Origin: Burkholderiales bacterium
Lineage (GTDB): Bacteria; Pseudomonadota; Gammaproteobacteria; Burkholderiales; Ga0077523
Reading direction: 5' to 3'
NCBI GenBank assembly: GCA_019745565.1
Contig: JAIESW010000067.1
Coordinates: 1-64,000, forward strand
DNA length: 64,000 nucleotides
Position 1 is the stretch's first letter, and each line of letters opens with the position of its first letter. Below are positions 52,710 through 62,359 of this stretch, one piece after another. A model generated the notes under the pieces. That model did not search any database. It saw only the letters and a program-made list of their open reading frames with translations, and was not told the DNA's origin. The position numbers were made by a program, and so were the translations under genes.

Positions 52710-53684
52710 GTGCTGAAAGTCTCGACGGTGATTCCTGCCTACAACGCGGCCGCATTTGTCGCACGCGCCATCGACAGCGCACTGATTCAGGGATTCGATC
52801 AACAGATTATCGTGGTGGACGACGGATCGACGGATGATACCGCGCGCGTCGTGTCCGCCTATGCCAATGCTGTGGAACTGGTGCGCACGGCGAACCGTGG
52901 GGTCTCCGCCGCGCGCAACGAGGCGATCCGCCGTGCCCGCGGCGAGTTCGTGGCGTTTCTCGACGCCGACGACGAGTGGCTGCCAGGCAAGTTGTCCGCT
53001 CAGCTCGAACTGTTCGAGCGTTACCCCGACCTCGGCACCGTCATCGCGGACGAAGTGCACGTCGATCCGCAAGGTACCGTGGTGAGGCCGTCGTTCTTCG
53101 GGTCTCGCAGCTTTGCCCGGGAGTTGCCAGAAGCGCCCGGTGTCGTCCCCAAGCCGATCACATGGCTAGTGAAGGAGTCGTTCTTTCCGACGTCGAGCGT
53201 CCTTGCGCGCCGCACGGTGCTTGCGCAAGCAGGCTTCTTCGACGAGACGCTCAGCATCGTCGAGGATCGGGACCTCTGGATCCGCCTTGCGCTGGCAGGA
53301 CCGGTCGGTATCGTGCCTTCGGTGCAGTTGCGCTACCTCACCAATCAGAGTGCGAGCCTGTCTCGGGCAAGCCGGGCGCGCTGGGCGCGATCCCTGAGCC
53401 GTGTGCTGTGGCGGTACCGAACCCGTATCGAACCGCGCCTGCAATCAGAAGGTGCCGGTCGTGGCGTTCTGGCTACCCAGTTCGTCTCGGCCGGAGACGT
53501 GCTCTGGCATGCCGACGAGCATGCGGCAGCCTGTACGAGCTACGTCCGTGCAATGCTGTGCGGGGACGCAAGCAGGCTCGGTAAGGCGATCGTCTGCGCC
53601 ACCGGCGCTGCGCCGCTCCTCAAGCGGTTGAAGCGCGTTCTCCGCCGTCCGACCACCGCGGGCACGGACGGGCCTGCGGCATGA
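52710..53684 (+). CDS. GT2 glycosyltransferase
   Basis: A 324-residue GT2 enzyme from GTG 52710: STVIPAYNAAAFVARAID, IIVVDDGSTDDT, GVSAARNEAIRRA and FLDADDEWLP with the acidic donor motif. No membrane helices. It opens a tight four-gene unit with the GT87-like, TPR and asparagine-synthase-like genes, each overlapping the next by a few bases. Sugar and acceptor are unknown. Confidence 0.84.
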   Translation: MLKVSTVIPAYNAAAFVARAIDSALIQGFDQQIIVVDDGSTDDTARVVSAYANAVELVRTANRGVSAARNEAIRRARGEFVAFLDADDEWLPGKLSAQLELFERYPDLGTVIADEVHVDPQGTVVRPSFFGSRSFARELPEAPGVVPKPITWLVKESFFPTSSVLARRTVLAQAGFFDETLSIVEDRDLWIRLALAGPVGIVPSVQLRYLTNQSASLSRASRARWARSLSRVLWRYRTRIEPRLQSEGAGRGVLATQFVSAGDVLWHADEHAAACTSYVRAMLCGDASRLGKAIVCATGAAPLLKRLKRVLRRPTTAGTDGPAA

Positions 53685-55030
53685 ACATGGAAGCGGGTCG
53701 AGATAGCCCGGGCCGCCGCTCCGGGGAGCAGCCCGGGATTCTTCCTGTCGGACTGCTGTGGGGAATCACGACGGTACTCGGCGTTTGGTACGGGTTTCAG
53801 TACGCCGTGTCGCCGGAACGGCTGTTCGACTACTTCGCGGTGGGCACGGCAGCCTTCTTCGCCGGTCTGGCTGCGCTGCTGGTTGCCGCTTGGCGAAGCC
53901 GCGGCGCGCAGGTACGTGAGCGTACGACGGCGGGCGTCCTGCTGTCCGCTGCGGCGGTTCTGCAGGGTCTGTATTTCTTCTCCAAGGCCCTGCCGGTGTC
54001 GTGGATCGTCGTCGCTGCCGTCGTCGTCGTGCCGGCCTTGGCGCTGGTCTGGTGGCGCGCCGGCCTGGCTCTTGCCTGGGTTGGTGTTGCGGGCCTCCTG
54101 GCCTACTGGGCCATTGCGCTGCTCGAACCCCTCGACGTTGCTGCCGCCAACATGCTGCCGATCATCCAGGCAGCGTGTGTGGACGTCGCGGCGGGCGTCA
54201 ATCCCTACACGAAGACGTACCCGGACATCGCCACCCTGCCCCTGTATTATTTCCCCGGGCTGTGGGTGCCCTACTGTCCGTTCGAGTGGTTGCACCTGGA
54301 TGTCCGCTGGCTCAATGTCTCGCTCGATCTACTAGTGGTCGTGCTGCTTGCGCGGGCCTGCGGCGCGCCCGGGCGCTGGGATCTGTTCGGTGCTTGCGTC
54401 CTGCCGTTCCTGTTGTCCCCCCCCTTGTTGCAGATGCTCATTCACGGGCACCTCTGGCCTTACTGGACGATGATTGCGTTGGTTCTGTATCTGCTGACTC
54501 GCGCTCGAATCGCCGCTGCCGCATCCGCTCTGGCAGCCGGTCTCGGCATGCGGCAGCTCGCTTTGTTCATGGTGGTCCCTCTGTCCGCCGCATTTCTGGC
54601 CGGCGGTCCGCGCACGGTTATCCGCCGTGCCTTGCTGGCTGCCGGGGTTCTCGCCGTGTTGCTGCTGCCGGCAGTAGCGGCCGTGGACAGTTTCGTGTCG
54701 CACTTCTTCACCTCCATCGCAAACGCGAACGCGACGCTCAACGTCCATCCCGGCAACCCCCACGACCAGATTGCCCTGTCCGGTCTGCTGCCGGGCGGAA
54801 TGCGTCCCGCGCTGTTGCAGGCGCTGCAGGTGCTGGTGGCCTTCGCAGGGTTCGGGGCTGCTCTCTGGGCAGGCCGCGGGAAGCCCACGCCCGCGGCGCT
54901 GCTGATCGCCGGTTGCGCCTACCTGTGTGCCGTCGGGCTCAACCCGTTCGTGAATCGCTACTTCTACGTGCCGGGCATCATGGTGGCGTGCGTCGCGCTG
55001 GCGCACGGCGTAAGGGCGGGAACCAGATGA
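53681..55030 (+). CDS. GT-C (GT87/DUF2029-like) membrane glycosyltransferase
   Basis: A 449-residue protein with about ten hydrophobic segments. The region VDVAAGVNPYTKTYPDIATLPLYYFPG (in parts) with an acidic residue followed by NPY and a YYFPG motif is typical of DUF2029/GT87 membrane mannosyl-type transferases that use polyprenyl-phosphate sugars. It overlaps the GT2 gene stop and the TPR gene start by 4 bases on each side. Confidence 0.75.
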   Translation: MNMEAGRDSPGRRSGEQPGILPVGLLWGITTVLGVWYGFQYAVSPERLFDYFAVGTAAFFAGLAALLVAAWRSRGAQVRERTTAGVLLSAAAVLQGLYFFSKALPVSWIVVAAVVVVPALALVWWRAGLALAWVGVAGLLAYWAIALLEPLDVAAANMLPIIQAACVDVAAGVNPYTKTYPDIATLPLYYFPGLWVPYCPFEWLHLDVRWLNVSLDLLVVVLLARACGAPGRWDLFGACVLPFLLSPPLLQMLIHGHLWPYWTMIALVLYLLTRARIAAAASALAAGLGMRQLALFMVVPLSAAFLAGGPRTVIRRALLAAGVLAVLLLPAVAAVDSFVSHFFTSIANANATLNVHPGNPHDQIALSGLLPGGMRPALLQALQVLVAFAGFGAALWAGRGKPTPAALLIAGCAYLCAVGLNPFVNRYFYVPGIMVACVALAHGVRAGTR

Positions 55031-55707
55031 TCTTCGACGTCGTCGCACGAATGCGAGGTCGGATGCGGGGGGCGCTCGTCGCCGGGGTTCTTCTCTCGAG
55101 CGCCTGCAACGGGTTTGCACAGACGAGTGGCTGCGACATTCAGCTGGGCGGCGGCTACGGTCCGTTCGACTACCAGGATCCCGAGAACAAGGTACCCACG
55201 CCTGCCGATCCCATGGGCCGCATCAAGCGGGTGGAGAACGTGCACTTTCGTCCCGAAACGGAGTTTCTCCAGGTCAGGAATGTCGAGCGGCTCGCGAGCG
55301 ACATCCAGTACACGCTCAACATCTTTCCCAACAACTTCCGCGCCCTGATATCGCTGTCGCGGCTCGAACTGAAACTCGGCGGCAGGTTGCCGCCGAACTC
55401 CAACGGGAAGTCGGCCGAATGCCGTTTCAACTACGCTTTCGACTTCAAGCCCGACGATCCCTACGTGCTGATGGCCTACGGCATCCACAATCACCTGCGT
55501 AAGCAAAACAAGGAGGCGCTTCAGGCGTACAAGCAGGCGGAGGCCCTCGGCCTCGACGCGACGCAGTTCAACTACAACTTCGGGCTGCTCTACTTCGATC
55601 TGGGTGACTACGACAACGCGCTGCTGTACGCAAAGAAGGCATACGACGCCGGTTTCCAGCTGCCTGGCCTGAAGAGCAAGCTGCAGAGCATCGGCAAGTG
55701 GGAGTAG
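55027..55707 (+). CDS. Small exported TPR-like protein
   Basis: A 226-residue protein. An N-terminal signal ends near SSACNGFAQ, possibly a lipobox variant. The C-terminal half has two to three TPR-like helix pairs (NNFRALISLSRLELKLG, EALQAYKQAEALGLD, FGLLYFDLGDYDNALLYAKKAYDAG). It begins after the membrane transferase in an ATGA overlap and runs into the next gene. It may anchor or monitor a periplasmic assembly step; the function is unknown. Confidence 0.72.
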   Translation: MIFDVVARMRGRMRGALVAGVLLSSACNGFAQTSGCDIQLGGGYGPFDYQDPENKVPTPADPMGRIKRVENVHFRPETEFLQVRNVERLASDIQYTLNIFPNNFRALISLSRLELKLGGRLPPNSNGKSAECRFNYAFDFKPDDPYVLMAYGIHNHLRKQNKEALQAYKQAEALGLDATQFNYNFGLLYFDLGDYDNALLYAKKAYDAGFQLPGLKSKLQSIGKWE

Positions 55708-57524
55708 GAGCACTCGCACACCGCGGCGCGTTCTGCGGTTGGCTCGGCGCGTCCCTGCTGGACGGGCGCATCGTGCTGGCGGGAATGGCCGAACCGCTCG
55801 GCGCCGCCAGACAGGACTCGTTCGACTCAGCCGCGTGCGCCGTGTCGGGGGGTACGAGCGTTGCGTTCGAGGATGGGGTCCATGTCGTCATCGTCGGCCG
55901 GCCGCGCTGGCGCGATACGGAGGCCCTGCCTCCGGAAGACGTGGCAAAGCGGCTGCATGAAGCCTGGAACACTGTGGGTGCCAATGCCGTCGAGTCGCTC
56001 CTCGGTTCGTTCGCGGTCGTGCTCATCGATCACAGACAGCAGCGGATGCTGGCGGCCGTGGACCGCCTGGGCGTTCACCAGCTCTATTTCTCGAAGGTCG
56101 GCCCGGCGCTCGTTTTCGCGACGCACCTGCCGCTGATGCGCGGACACCCCGGCTTCGATGCTCACATCGATCCCCAGGCGATCTACGACTACCTGTATTT
56201 CCATATGATCCCGAGTCCGCGGACGATCTTCGCGGGCACATCCAAGCTCAAGGCTGGCCACCTGCTCGAATGGTCTCCGGGGCAACCGCAGCGACAGCGC
56301 GCGTACTGGATGCCCCGGTTTGGAGGCGGTACCGCAGATCTCCGCGCGTTGTCGCGTGAGATGATGGAAGCCATTCGCGGCGGCGTGGATCGGGCGTTGG
56401 TCGGTACACAGGGCAACGTGGCTGCGTTTCTGAGCGGAGGCCTGGACAGTTCGACGGTATCCGGCATGCTCTCTCGTGCCCGCCCCATGCCATCCACCTA
56501 CTCTATGGGTTTCGACGTAGAGGGCTTCGACGAGATCCACTACGCACGGGTCGCCGCGCGCCACTTCGGAACGGATGCGCACGAGTACTACGTGAAGCCG
56601 GAGGACGTCGCGCAGCACATGATCCATGTCGCGACGGGCTGTGATGAACCTTTCGGGAATTCGTCGTTGCTGCCCACCTACTGCTGCGCGCGCCTGGCGG
56701 CGTCCGAGGGCGCAGGCCTGCTGCTGGCGGGTGACGGGGGCGACGAACTCTTCGGCGGGAACACACGCTATGCGAAGCAGGCGGTGTTCGAACTGTATGG
56801 ACGCATGCCGGGCGCCTTGCAGGGGCTGGTGGCCGCCGGTGCATCCATGCTGGGTCCGGTGCCGCTGCTGCGAAAAGCGAAGAGCTACGTGGACCAGGCG
56901 CGCATCCCGCTGCCGGATCGCCTCGATACCTATGCTTACCTCAATCGTCATGCGCCCGAAAGCATCTTCACGTCGTCGTTCCTGAGCGCGGTGGATACGG
57001 GGGAACCCCCCGCCCTGCGGCGCGAAGCGTACGAGGCTCCCGAGCACGGCGACACGCTCGACCGGATGCTCCATCTCGACTGGCACTTCACGCTTCACGA
57101 CAACGACCTTGTAAAGGTAAACACGGCTTGCCGCCTGGCCGGTGTCGACGTTGCCTACCCGCTGCTGGACGACGATCTGGTGGCGCTGTCGTGCCGGGTG
57201 CCGTCGGCCTGGAAGATCAAGGGGACGCAACTGCGCTGGTTCTACAAGCAGGCGATGCGAGGCTTTCTGCCTGCCGAGATCCTCGACAAGCGCAAGCACG
57301 GTTTCGGTCTGCCCTTCGGCGTGTGGACTCGTTCGGATGCTGCACTGCAGGCGCTAACGCACGGCGCCGTACGCGCGCTTGGACAGCGCGGTTGGTTCGA
57401 GCCGGCGTTCCTCGAAGATACGTTGCGTCGTCATCGCGAAGAACACGCCGGCTACTATGGCGAACTGGTGTGGATTCTCGCGGTGCTCGAGTTCTGGATG
57501 CAAGCGCACGCGCCAGCGGCCTGA
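55698..57524 (+). CDS. Asparagine synthase-like protein with a degenerate glutaminase domain
   Basis: A 608-residue protein. The synthetase half is intact: PP-loop SGGLDSS at 246-252, LAGDGGDELFGGNTRY and LLDDDLVALSCRVP. The N terminus is odd: it starts GTG as MGVGALAHRGAFCGW, so the cysteine that should be residue 2 lies at position 13 with no start codon before it. The glutamine-hydrolysing step is therefore probably lost, and ammonia or another nucleophile would be used, as in beta-lactam synthetases and lasso cyclases. Overlaps the TPR gene stop by 10 bases. Confidence 0.82.
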   Translation: MGVGALAHRGAFCGWLGASLLDGRIVLAGMAEPLGAARQDSFDSAACAVSGGTSVAFEDGVHVVIVGRPRWRDTEALPPEDVAKRLHEAWNTVGANAVESLLGSFAVVLIDHRQQRMLAAVDRLGVHQLYFSKVGPALVFATHLPLMRGHPGFDAHIDPQAIYDYLYFHMIPSPRTIFAGTSKLKAGHLLEWSPGQPQRQRAYWMPRFGGGTADLRALSREMMEAIRGGVDRALVGTQGNVAAFLSGGLDSSTVSGMLSRARPMPSTYSMGFDVEGFDEIHYARVAARHFGTDAHEYYVKPEDVAQHMIHVATGCDEPFGNSSLLPTYCCARLAASEGAGLLLAGDGGDELFGGNTRYAKQAVFELYGRMPGALQGLVAAGASMLGPVPLLRKAKSYVDQARIPLPDRLDTYAYLNRHAPESIFTSSFLSAVDTGEPPALRREAYEAPEHGDTLDRMLHLDWHFTLHDNDLVKVNTACRLAGVDVAYPLLDDDLVALSCRVPSAWKIKGTQLRWFYKQAMRGFLPAEILDKRKHGFGLPFGVWTRSDAALQALTHGAVRALGQRGWFEPAFLEDTLRRHREEHAGYYGELVWILAVLEFWMQAHAPAA

Positions 57525-57531
57525 GGCACTG

Positions 57532-58509
57532 TCAGGAAACCGCGTAGCGTGTCTGGCGGCGGCTCAGGATGAGGCGTGCGGTGAATGCGAGCGGGCTATC
57601 GTCCCACGGCGTGAAGCGCGGGAGCTGATAGCGATCACTGCCGGAGGTGGAAACGCCCCAGGCCGTGCTGAACGCGGCCTCGAAGCCGAGACGGCGGACC
57701 AGATCCACATGGCGGGCGTCGTAGTCGTAGCCGGGAATGCCGTTGGGGAAGGCGAACAGGCGCACCGGCGCATTGATGATGCGTTCGAGGTCGGCGCGGC
57801 TGCCAGTTATCTCGGCTTCTCCCACTTCGAGCGGAATCCGCGTCAGGATCGGGTGGGTGCGCGTATGGCATCCGATCTCCATGCCGGCTTCGTGGAGCGT
57901 GCGCACGTCGTCGTCGGTCATCATGAGATCGTCGGGCAGCCGGCATTGACTCTCGCGGGCCAGTTCGTGCAGCGCCTCTTGGCGCAGTGCGGGATCGGCT
58001 TCCTTCAGTCGCTCGATCACGGTGTCGATCGCGGTGCGGCGCGCGGGCAGGTCGCGCAGTGAAATCGGCCCGATGCCCAGCTCCGGCAACGAGAAGCTTT
58101 CCGCCTTGGTCTGCCGGATGATCTCGATGACATCGTCGTTCCACATCCGCCCGCCGTTCAGGTAGCCGCTTGCGACGAAGAACGTTGCCGGTATACCGAC
58201 GGAACGGAGCACCGGGAGTACGGTGGTGACGTTGTCGCGGTAGCCATCGTCGAAGGTGATGCTGAGGGCGCGAGACGGCAACGATCCTTCGGCGAGGCGG
58301 CGCACACCTTCCGTGAGCGGCATCACTTTGAAGTTGTCGCGCAGCAACTCCATTTTGTAGCGGAACGCGGCTCGCGTCGGAATGCCGGGCACCAGCGGAT
58401 CGACCGTCTCGGCGACCCGATGGAAGATCAGTACCGACAGGCGCGGGCCGCCCCAGCCTGGTGCCACCAGACCGCCGAGCTCTGTGATGGCCTTGATGAT
58501 GATGCTCAT
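57532..58509 (-). CDS. Polysaccharide deacetylase (NodB/CE4)
   Basis: A 325-residue CE4-type deacetylase. The NodB motifs are ALSITFDDGYRDN (catalytic and metal aspartates), IGCHTRTHPIL (metal histidines, HxxxH) and a late LFAFPNGIPGYDY. It would remove N-acetyl groups from glycan chains in or near the periplasm, although no clear signal peptide is seen. The ATG at 58509 directly follows the ligase gene stop, so it ends the conserved right-hand run. In XrtA loci a deacetylase often sits here. Confidence 0.86.
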   Translation of the reverse strand: MSIIIKAITELGGLVAPGWGGPRLSVLIFHRVAETVDPLVPGIPTRAAFRYKMELLRDNFKVMPLTEGVRRLAEGSLPSRALSITFDDGYRDNVTTVLPVLRSVGIPATFFVASGYLNGGRMWNDDVIEIIRQTKAESFSLPELGIGPISLRDLPARRTAIDTVIERLKEADPALRQEALHELARESQCRLPDDLMMTDDDVRTLHEAGMEIGCHTRTHPILTRIPLEVGEAEITGSRADLERIINAPVRLFAFPNGIPGYDYDARHVDLVRRLGFEAAFSTAWGVSTSGSDRYQLPRFTPWDDSPLAFTARLILSRRQTRYAVS

Positions 58510-58510
58510 T

Positions 58511-59842
58511 TCAGCCCGTCCGCGGGAGTTCGGGCTGCGGCGTCGCGGAGGCATCCGCTCCTGTGCGGCCAGGGGTGGCTTGCTGCCTCCTCTGACCGCG
58601 AGCAACGGCGGCCTCGTGCTGTCGTACGAGCTCGTTCATCGCCACCAGCAACACCATCAGGTAGAAGGGAACGTCCCAATAGGCCAGACTCAGGAAGGCC
58701 CCCCCCACGAAGAACCCGAGCAGGGAGACCCGGATCATTCGCGCCAGGTCCGCGCACCATGCGAGTTCGGGATAGTACCGTGCCCGCTTCGAGATCCGCA
58801 TGGCGAGCAGGTAGGTGGACATCCAGAAGGCAAGGTAGATGGCGAGGCCGGTGAAACCGTGCTCACCCAGCACCTGGAAGTAGATGCTGTGGGCCACGAT
58901 GACGTAGCTTGGGTCGGGCGCGTACTGCTGATAGATGACCGGGGCGGCGGTCGCGAATCCGGCGCCGGTGATCCGGTCCTTCGCGATGTTGATCGCCATG
59001 GACCAGGCGTTGAGCCGGCCCTGCGCGGAGGCGTCCTCCTCGTAGGTCTTGATCGTGTTCATGCGCTCGTACCAGCTCTCGGGCATGAGGGCTAGCACGG
59101 CGGGAATCAGGAGCACCAGCCCCATGCTGAACGCGAACTTGTTGCGGCTTCGCGTCCAGAGCGCGAACGCCATGGCCGAGATGGCAAGCAGCGCGCCGCG
59201 CGACTGGCTGCCGATCGCGGAGAAGGTACACAACACCATACCGCCGTACAGGCCGTACTTGATCCACTTCCGGTGCACTCGCGTCGTCAGGAAGTACATG
59301 AGCGGAATGGTGATGATGATGGCCAGCGCGAGCTCGTTGTTGCCTTCGACGAAGCTGTCCGGAGGGCCCCACACCCGGTTGGCCCCGCCGCCGGTCACGG
59401 TGAAGACGCCGCCCTTCAGGCCGTAGTAGCCGAGGGATAGCACGATGGTCCAGACCATCAGTTCCACTTGGCGCTCTTCGCGGATGATCGCGGCCGACAC
59501 GAAGATCATGAGCATGATCTTGAACACCCGCCAGAGCATGTTGCTGCTCTCGCCGGGAATGATCGCGAGGTAGGTCGTGAGACCCATCCACGCGAGCAGG
59601 AGCAGCAGGAGCAGCACGGGCGCGGTAAGCGGCATCCGGATCTTGTCGCGCCCGGTAATCATCCCGATGAAAGTGGCCACCGCAGCGAGCTGGGCGAAGG
59701 GGAAGTTGTAGGCGAATCCCCAGGTGTTGCGATGCGGGTTCATCACGCTGATCCACGTCCACAGCAGGATGCCGACGTAGGGCCTGCGGAGCGCGTAGAT
59801 GGCGGCCCCGAAGGCGATGAGGGTGATGACGATGTCGCGCAT
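58511..59842 (-). CDS. Putative O-glycosylation ligase, exosortase A system-associated
   Basis: A 443-residue membrane protein of about ten hydrophobic segments in the Wzy/WaaL/PglL superfamily. MNPHRNTWGFAYNFPFAQ near residue 34, GGVFTVTGGGANRVWGPPDSF around 145-165, SQSRGALLA, and AHSIYFQVLGEHGFTGLAIYL match the ligase family specific to exosortase A loci. It would move glycan from lipid carrier to protein or to another glycan. It is distinct from the larger ligase fusion at 15111-18365. Confidence 0.9.
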   Translation of the reverse strand: MRDIVITLIAFGAAIYALRRPYVGILLWTWISVMNPHRNTWGFAYNFPFAQLAAVATFIGMITGRDKIRMPLTAPVLLLLLLLAWMGLTTYLAIIPGESSNMLWRVFKIMLMIFVSAAIIREERQVELMVWTIVLSLGYYGLKGGVFTVTGGGANRVWGPPDSFVEGNNELALAIIITIPLMYFLTTRVHRKWIKYGLYGGMVLCTFSAIGSQSRGALLAISAMAFALWTRSRNKFAFSMGLVLLIPAVLALMPESWYERMNTIKTYEEDASAQGRLNAWSMAINIAKDRITGAGFATAAPVIYQQYAPDPSYVIVAHSIYFQVLGEHGFTGLAIYLAFWMSTYLLAMRISKRARYYPELAWCADLARMIRVSLLGFFVGGAFLSLAYWDVPFYLMVLLVAMNELVRQHEAAVARGQRRQQATPGRTGADASATPQPELPRTG

Positions 59843-59856
59843 GCGGTGGTGTGAAC

Positions 59857-61140
59857 TCAGGAACTCTCGCGGACTGTGTCCGGGTGTGCGGTCCGGCTGC
59901 CAGTCGGCAGGGTGACCGGTGTTCGCCCGCTGGCGCGCCGGTAGACCTCCACCTGCCCGTCGGCGATGGTGGCCCAGTCGAATCGCTGTGCGTACGCGAC
60001 CGCTGCGGCAGCCTCTACGGGCGTCCGCAGCAAGTCCCGTACCGCGTCGGCAAACGCCGCAGGTGTGCGCTCGCTAACCAGCCGACCCACCGAGGGATCG
60101 ACGATCTCGGATACACCCCCCACATCGCTTGCCACCACCGGCGTTCCGCACGCCAGCGACTCCAGCAGCACGTTAGGCCAGCCTTCGCGCGCAGAACATA
60201 GCAGCAAGACGTCCGCGGCGGCATAGGCGAGCCGCAGGCGGTCCTGGGCCATGGGCTCCGACCAGTGCACCCGGTCGCCCAGTCCTTCTTCCTGCACGCA
60301 CCGCCGCAACACTGCCTCGTCGGGACCGTCTCCCACGATCAGCAGTCGGGCATCCGGCAGATGACGCAGGCTCCGGATTGCCAATTCGTGCCCCTTCTCC
60401 GGGCGCAGATTGCCCACAGAAGCGAGCAGCAGGCCTGACTGCGGCAGCCCGAGAGCCTGCCGGGCTTCGGCGCGCGGTGCCGGGCGGAAAAGCTTCGCGT
60501 CCACGCCGTTACGGAGCACTGTGATGCGGCTACCGGGGATGCCGAGGCTCTCCATACGGTCTGCCAGCGCCCTGGAGACCGCGATGATCTCAGAGGCCGT
60601 GGCGGCCGCCTCCAGAATGGCCCGGCCAGGTCCGGCCAGGGTCGCGATCAGGTTGATGTCGCTGCCTCGGGCCGTGATGACCAGCGGCTTGTCGAGGCGC
60701 CGAGCCACGTGGGCGGCCGCAACACCGTCAGGGTAGAAGTAGTGTGCATCGATCAGGTCGAAATCGGCGCCACTTTCCCGACGCCGCCGAAGGATGGCCC
60801 GTTCCAGCGCGCCGGCCATGGCCAGCGGCTGCAGCCGCATCCCCAGGAGCGGCAGCATGAAGTAGCGCGGATGCGCCACGTCTATGCCGTATCGAGCTTC
60901 CTGCACTGGGACTCGGGCGTAGTCGCCGTATGCTCCGAATCGCGCCGACCGGAATGGAAACCACGGTACGGGTGCAATCACGGCCGCTTCGACGTGCCCT
61001 GTGGCGAGGACCTGACGCAGGCGGGTTTCGACAAAGATGCCGTGACGCGGCTTGACGGCATTCGGATAAAGCGACGTGGTCACCAGGATCCGGATCGGCG
61101 CTCCCGATGACCGAGCAGCGGATTGTGCGGTGTCCGACAC
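59857..61140 (-). CDS. Family 4 glycosyltransferase
   Basis: A 427-residue GT-B enzyme: ILVTTSLYPNAVKPRHGIFVE, DAHYFYPDGVAAAHVARRL, LVITARGSDINLIA, VLRNGVDAKLFRP and EGWPNVLLESLACGTPVVASDVGG with the EX7E pair. The order ligase, this gene, a second GT4 and an amidotransferase is typical for the conserved end of exosortase A glycan loci. It starts 3 bases after the upstream gene stop. Confidence 0.87.
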   Translation of the reverse strand: MSDTAQSAARSSGAPIRILVTTSLYPNAVKPRHGIFVETRLRQVLATGHVEAAVIAPVPWFPFRSARFGAYGDYARVPVQEARYGIDVAHPRYFMLPLLGMRLQPLAMAGALERAILRRRRESGADFDLIDAHYFYPDGVAAAHVARRLDKPLVITARGSDINLIATLAGPGRAILEAAATASEIIAVSRALADRMESLGIPGSRITVLRNGVDAKLFRPAPRAEARQALGLPQSGLLLASVGNLRPEKGHELAIRSLRHLPDARLLIVGDGPDEAVLRRCVQEEGLGDRVHWSEPMAQDRLRLAYAAADVLLLCSAREGWPNVLLESLACGTPVVASDVGGVSEIVDPSVGRLVSERTPAAFADAVRDLLRTPVEAAAAVAYAQRFDWATIADGQVEVYRRASGRTPVTLPTGSRTAHPDTVRESS

Positions 61141-61143
61141 GGG

Positions 61144-62346
61144 TCAGGGGCGGGCGACAGCGTCGCTGCTGCCTCGAGAGGCGAGACCCGCGCGGGGTGC
61201 ACCGGCCCGTTCACCCAGGGCGATCACGCGCCGCGCGTTCTCCGTCCAGGTGAGACCCCGCGTCTGTATGGTGCGCGCCGCCCCTGCCGCGATACGGCAG
61301 CGGAACCCGGCATCGGTACACAGGCGCAAGAGACCGGCTTCGAAGGTGGAGTCGTCCCGCGGATCGAACAACACGGCGTTGTCTCCGTCGGTCAGTATCT
61401 CGAGCAGGTTCGGCACCGACGGGGCGAGCACGGCCTTGCCGAGAGCGAGATACTCGAACAGCTTGAGCGGAGATGCGTAGGGCACCACGGCCGGCTGGAG
61501 CGCAACGTCGAACGCGGCCACGTGCTCGGGAATCTTCTCCCGGGCGACCACACCGGTGAAGCGGACGCGCTCGGCAACGGCAAGCGAGCGTGCCAGCTGT
61601 TCGAGATCGGCTCTCGCAGGCCCGTCACCGACGACGAGGAGCACGGCGTCGGCGGGGGCATTCGGGCCCGCGAGCCAGCGGACGACGCGGTCCACGCCGT
61701 GCCAGTCGCGCACGAAGCCCGTGAATCCCAGCACGAGGCGGTCCTCGAGACCCAGCTGTCGCTTGGCCACGGCCGCATCGGGGGCCTGGGCGAAGTGTTC
61801 TTCGTTGATGCCGTTGGGGATGACGACGATCCGCTCGGCGGGCACGCCGCAGGCGGTGACGTGCTGCGCAAGGACGTGAGTGACGGGCAGCACGAAGTCG
61901 GCATTGCGCCAGACGGTTCGCTCCGACCAGCGGGCCAGGGTGCGGAGCGCAAGGCCGCCGAAACGCTCGCGTTCCTCGGCGAGCGGCGCGTTCACCTCGA
62001 GGAGCAACGGCAGGCCGAAGCGCCGTTTGATCATGACACCGGCGAGCAGATACAGGTTGTAGCGCTCGTACAGCACGTGCGGGCGGAACGTTCGGGCTGC
62101 CGCGGCAAGGCGCCGATAGGCCACCCAGGAATACGCGAGCTCGAGGAGTTCGTAGAGGGCACTGGGCAGCATGCGCTTTAACCGGTGCACCCAACCCACC
62201 TTTACGCCCATGCCTTCGGCCTGGGCCGCGGTGGGGCCGACGACGAGGACCTCGTGCCCCTGTTCGCGGAGGGCGGCGATCAGCTCCTCGATGTGGACCG
62301 CCTGTCCGTCTTTCGACGCGGTGCGGTGGTGGTACAGGATCCTCAT
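61144..62346 (-). CDS. Family 4 glycosyltransferase
   Basis: A 400-residue GT-B enzyme starting MRILYHHRTASKDGQAVHIE, followed by VLYERYNLYLLAGV, IVVIPNGINEEHF, VLGFTGFVRDWHGVDRVVRWL and SPLKLFEYLALGKAVLAPSV. The ATG at 62346 is chosen over an open extension to 62490 that overlaps the upstream amidotransferase gene. It follows that gene by 13 bases. Confidence 0.87.
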   Translation of the reverse strand: MRILYHHRTASKDGQAVHIEELIAALREQGHEVLVVGPTAAQAEGMGVKVGWVHRLKRMLPSALYELLELAYSWVAYRRLAAAARTFRPHVLYERYNLYLLAGVMIKRRFGLPLLLEVNAPLAEERERFGGLALRTLARWSERTVWRNADFVLPVTHVLAQHVTACGVPAERIVVIPNGINEEHFAQAPDAAVAKRQLGLEDRLVLGFTGFVRDWHGVDRVVRWLAGPNAPADAVLLVVGDGPARADLEQLARSLAVAERVRFTGVVAREKIPEHVAAFDVALQPAVVPYASPLKLFEYLALGKAVLAPSVPNLLEILTDGDNAVLFDPRDDSTFEAGLLRLCTDAGFRCRIAAGAARTIQTRGLTWTENARRVIALGERAGAPRAGLASRGSSDAVARP

Positions 62347-62359
62347 GCCCGGCGCGTCG

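Noticed and set aside
55827..57299. 490-codon minus-strand open frame
   Set aside because: Antisense to the asparagine-synthase-like gene with no conserved pattern.
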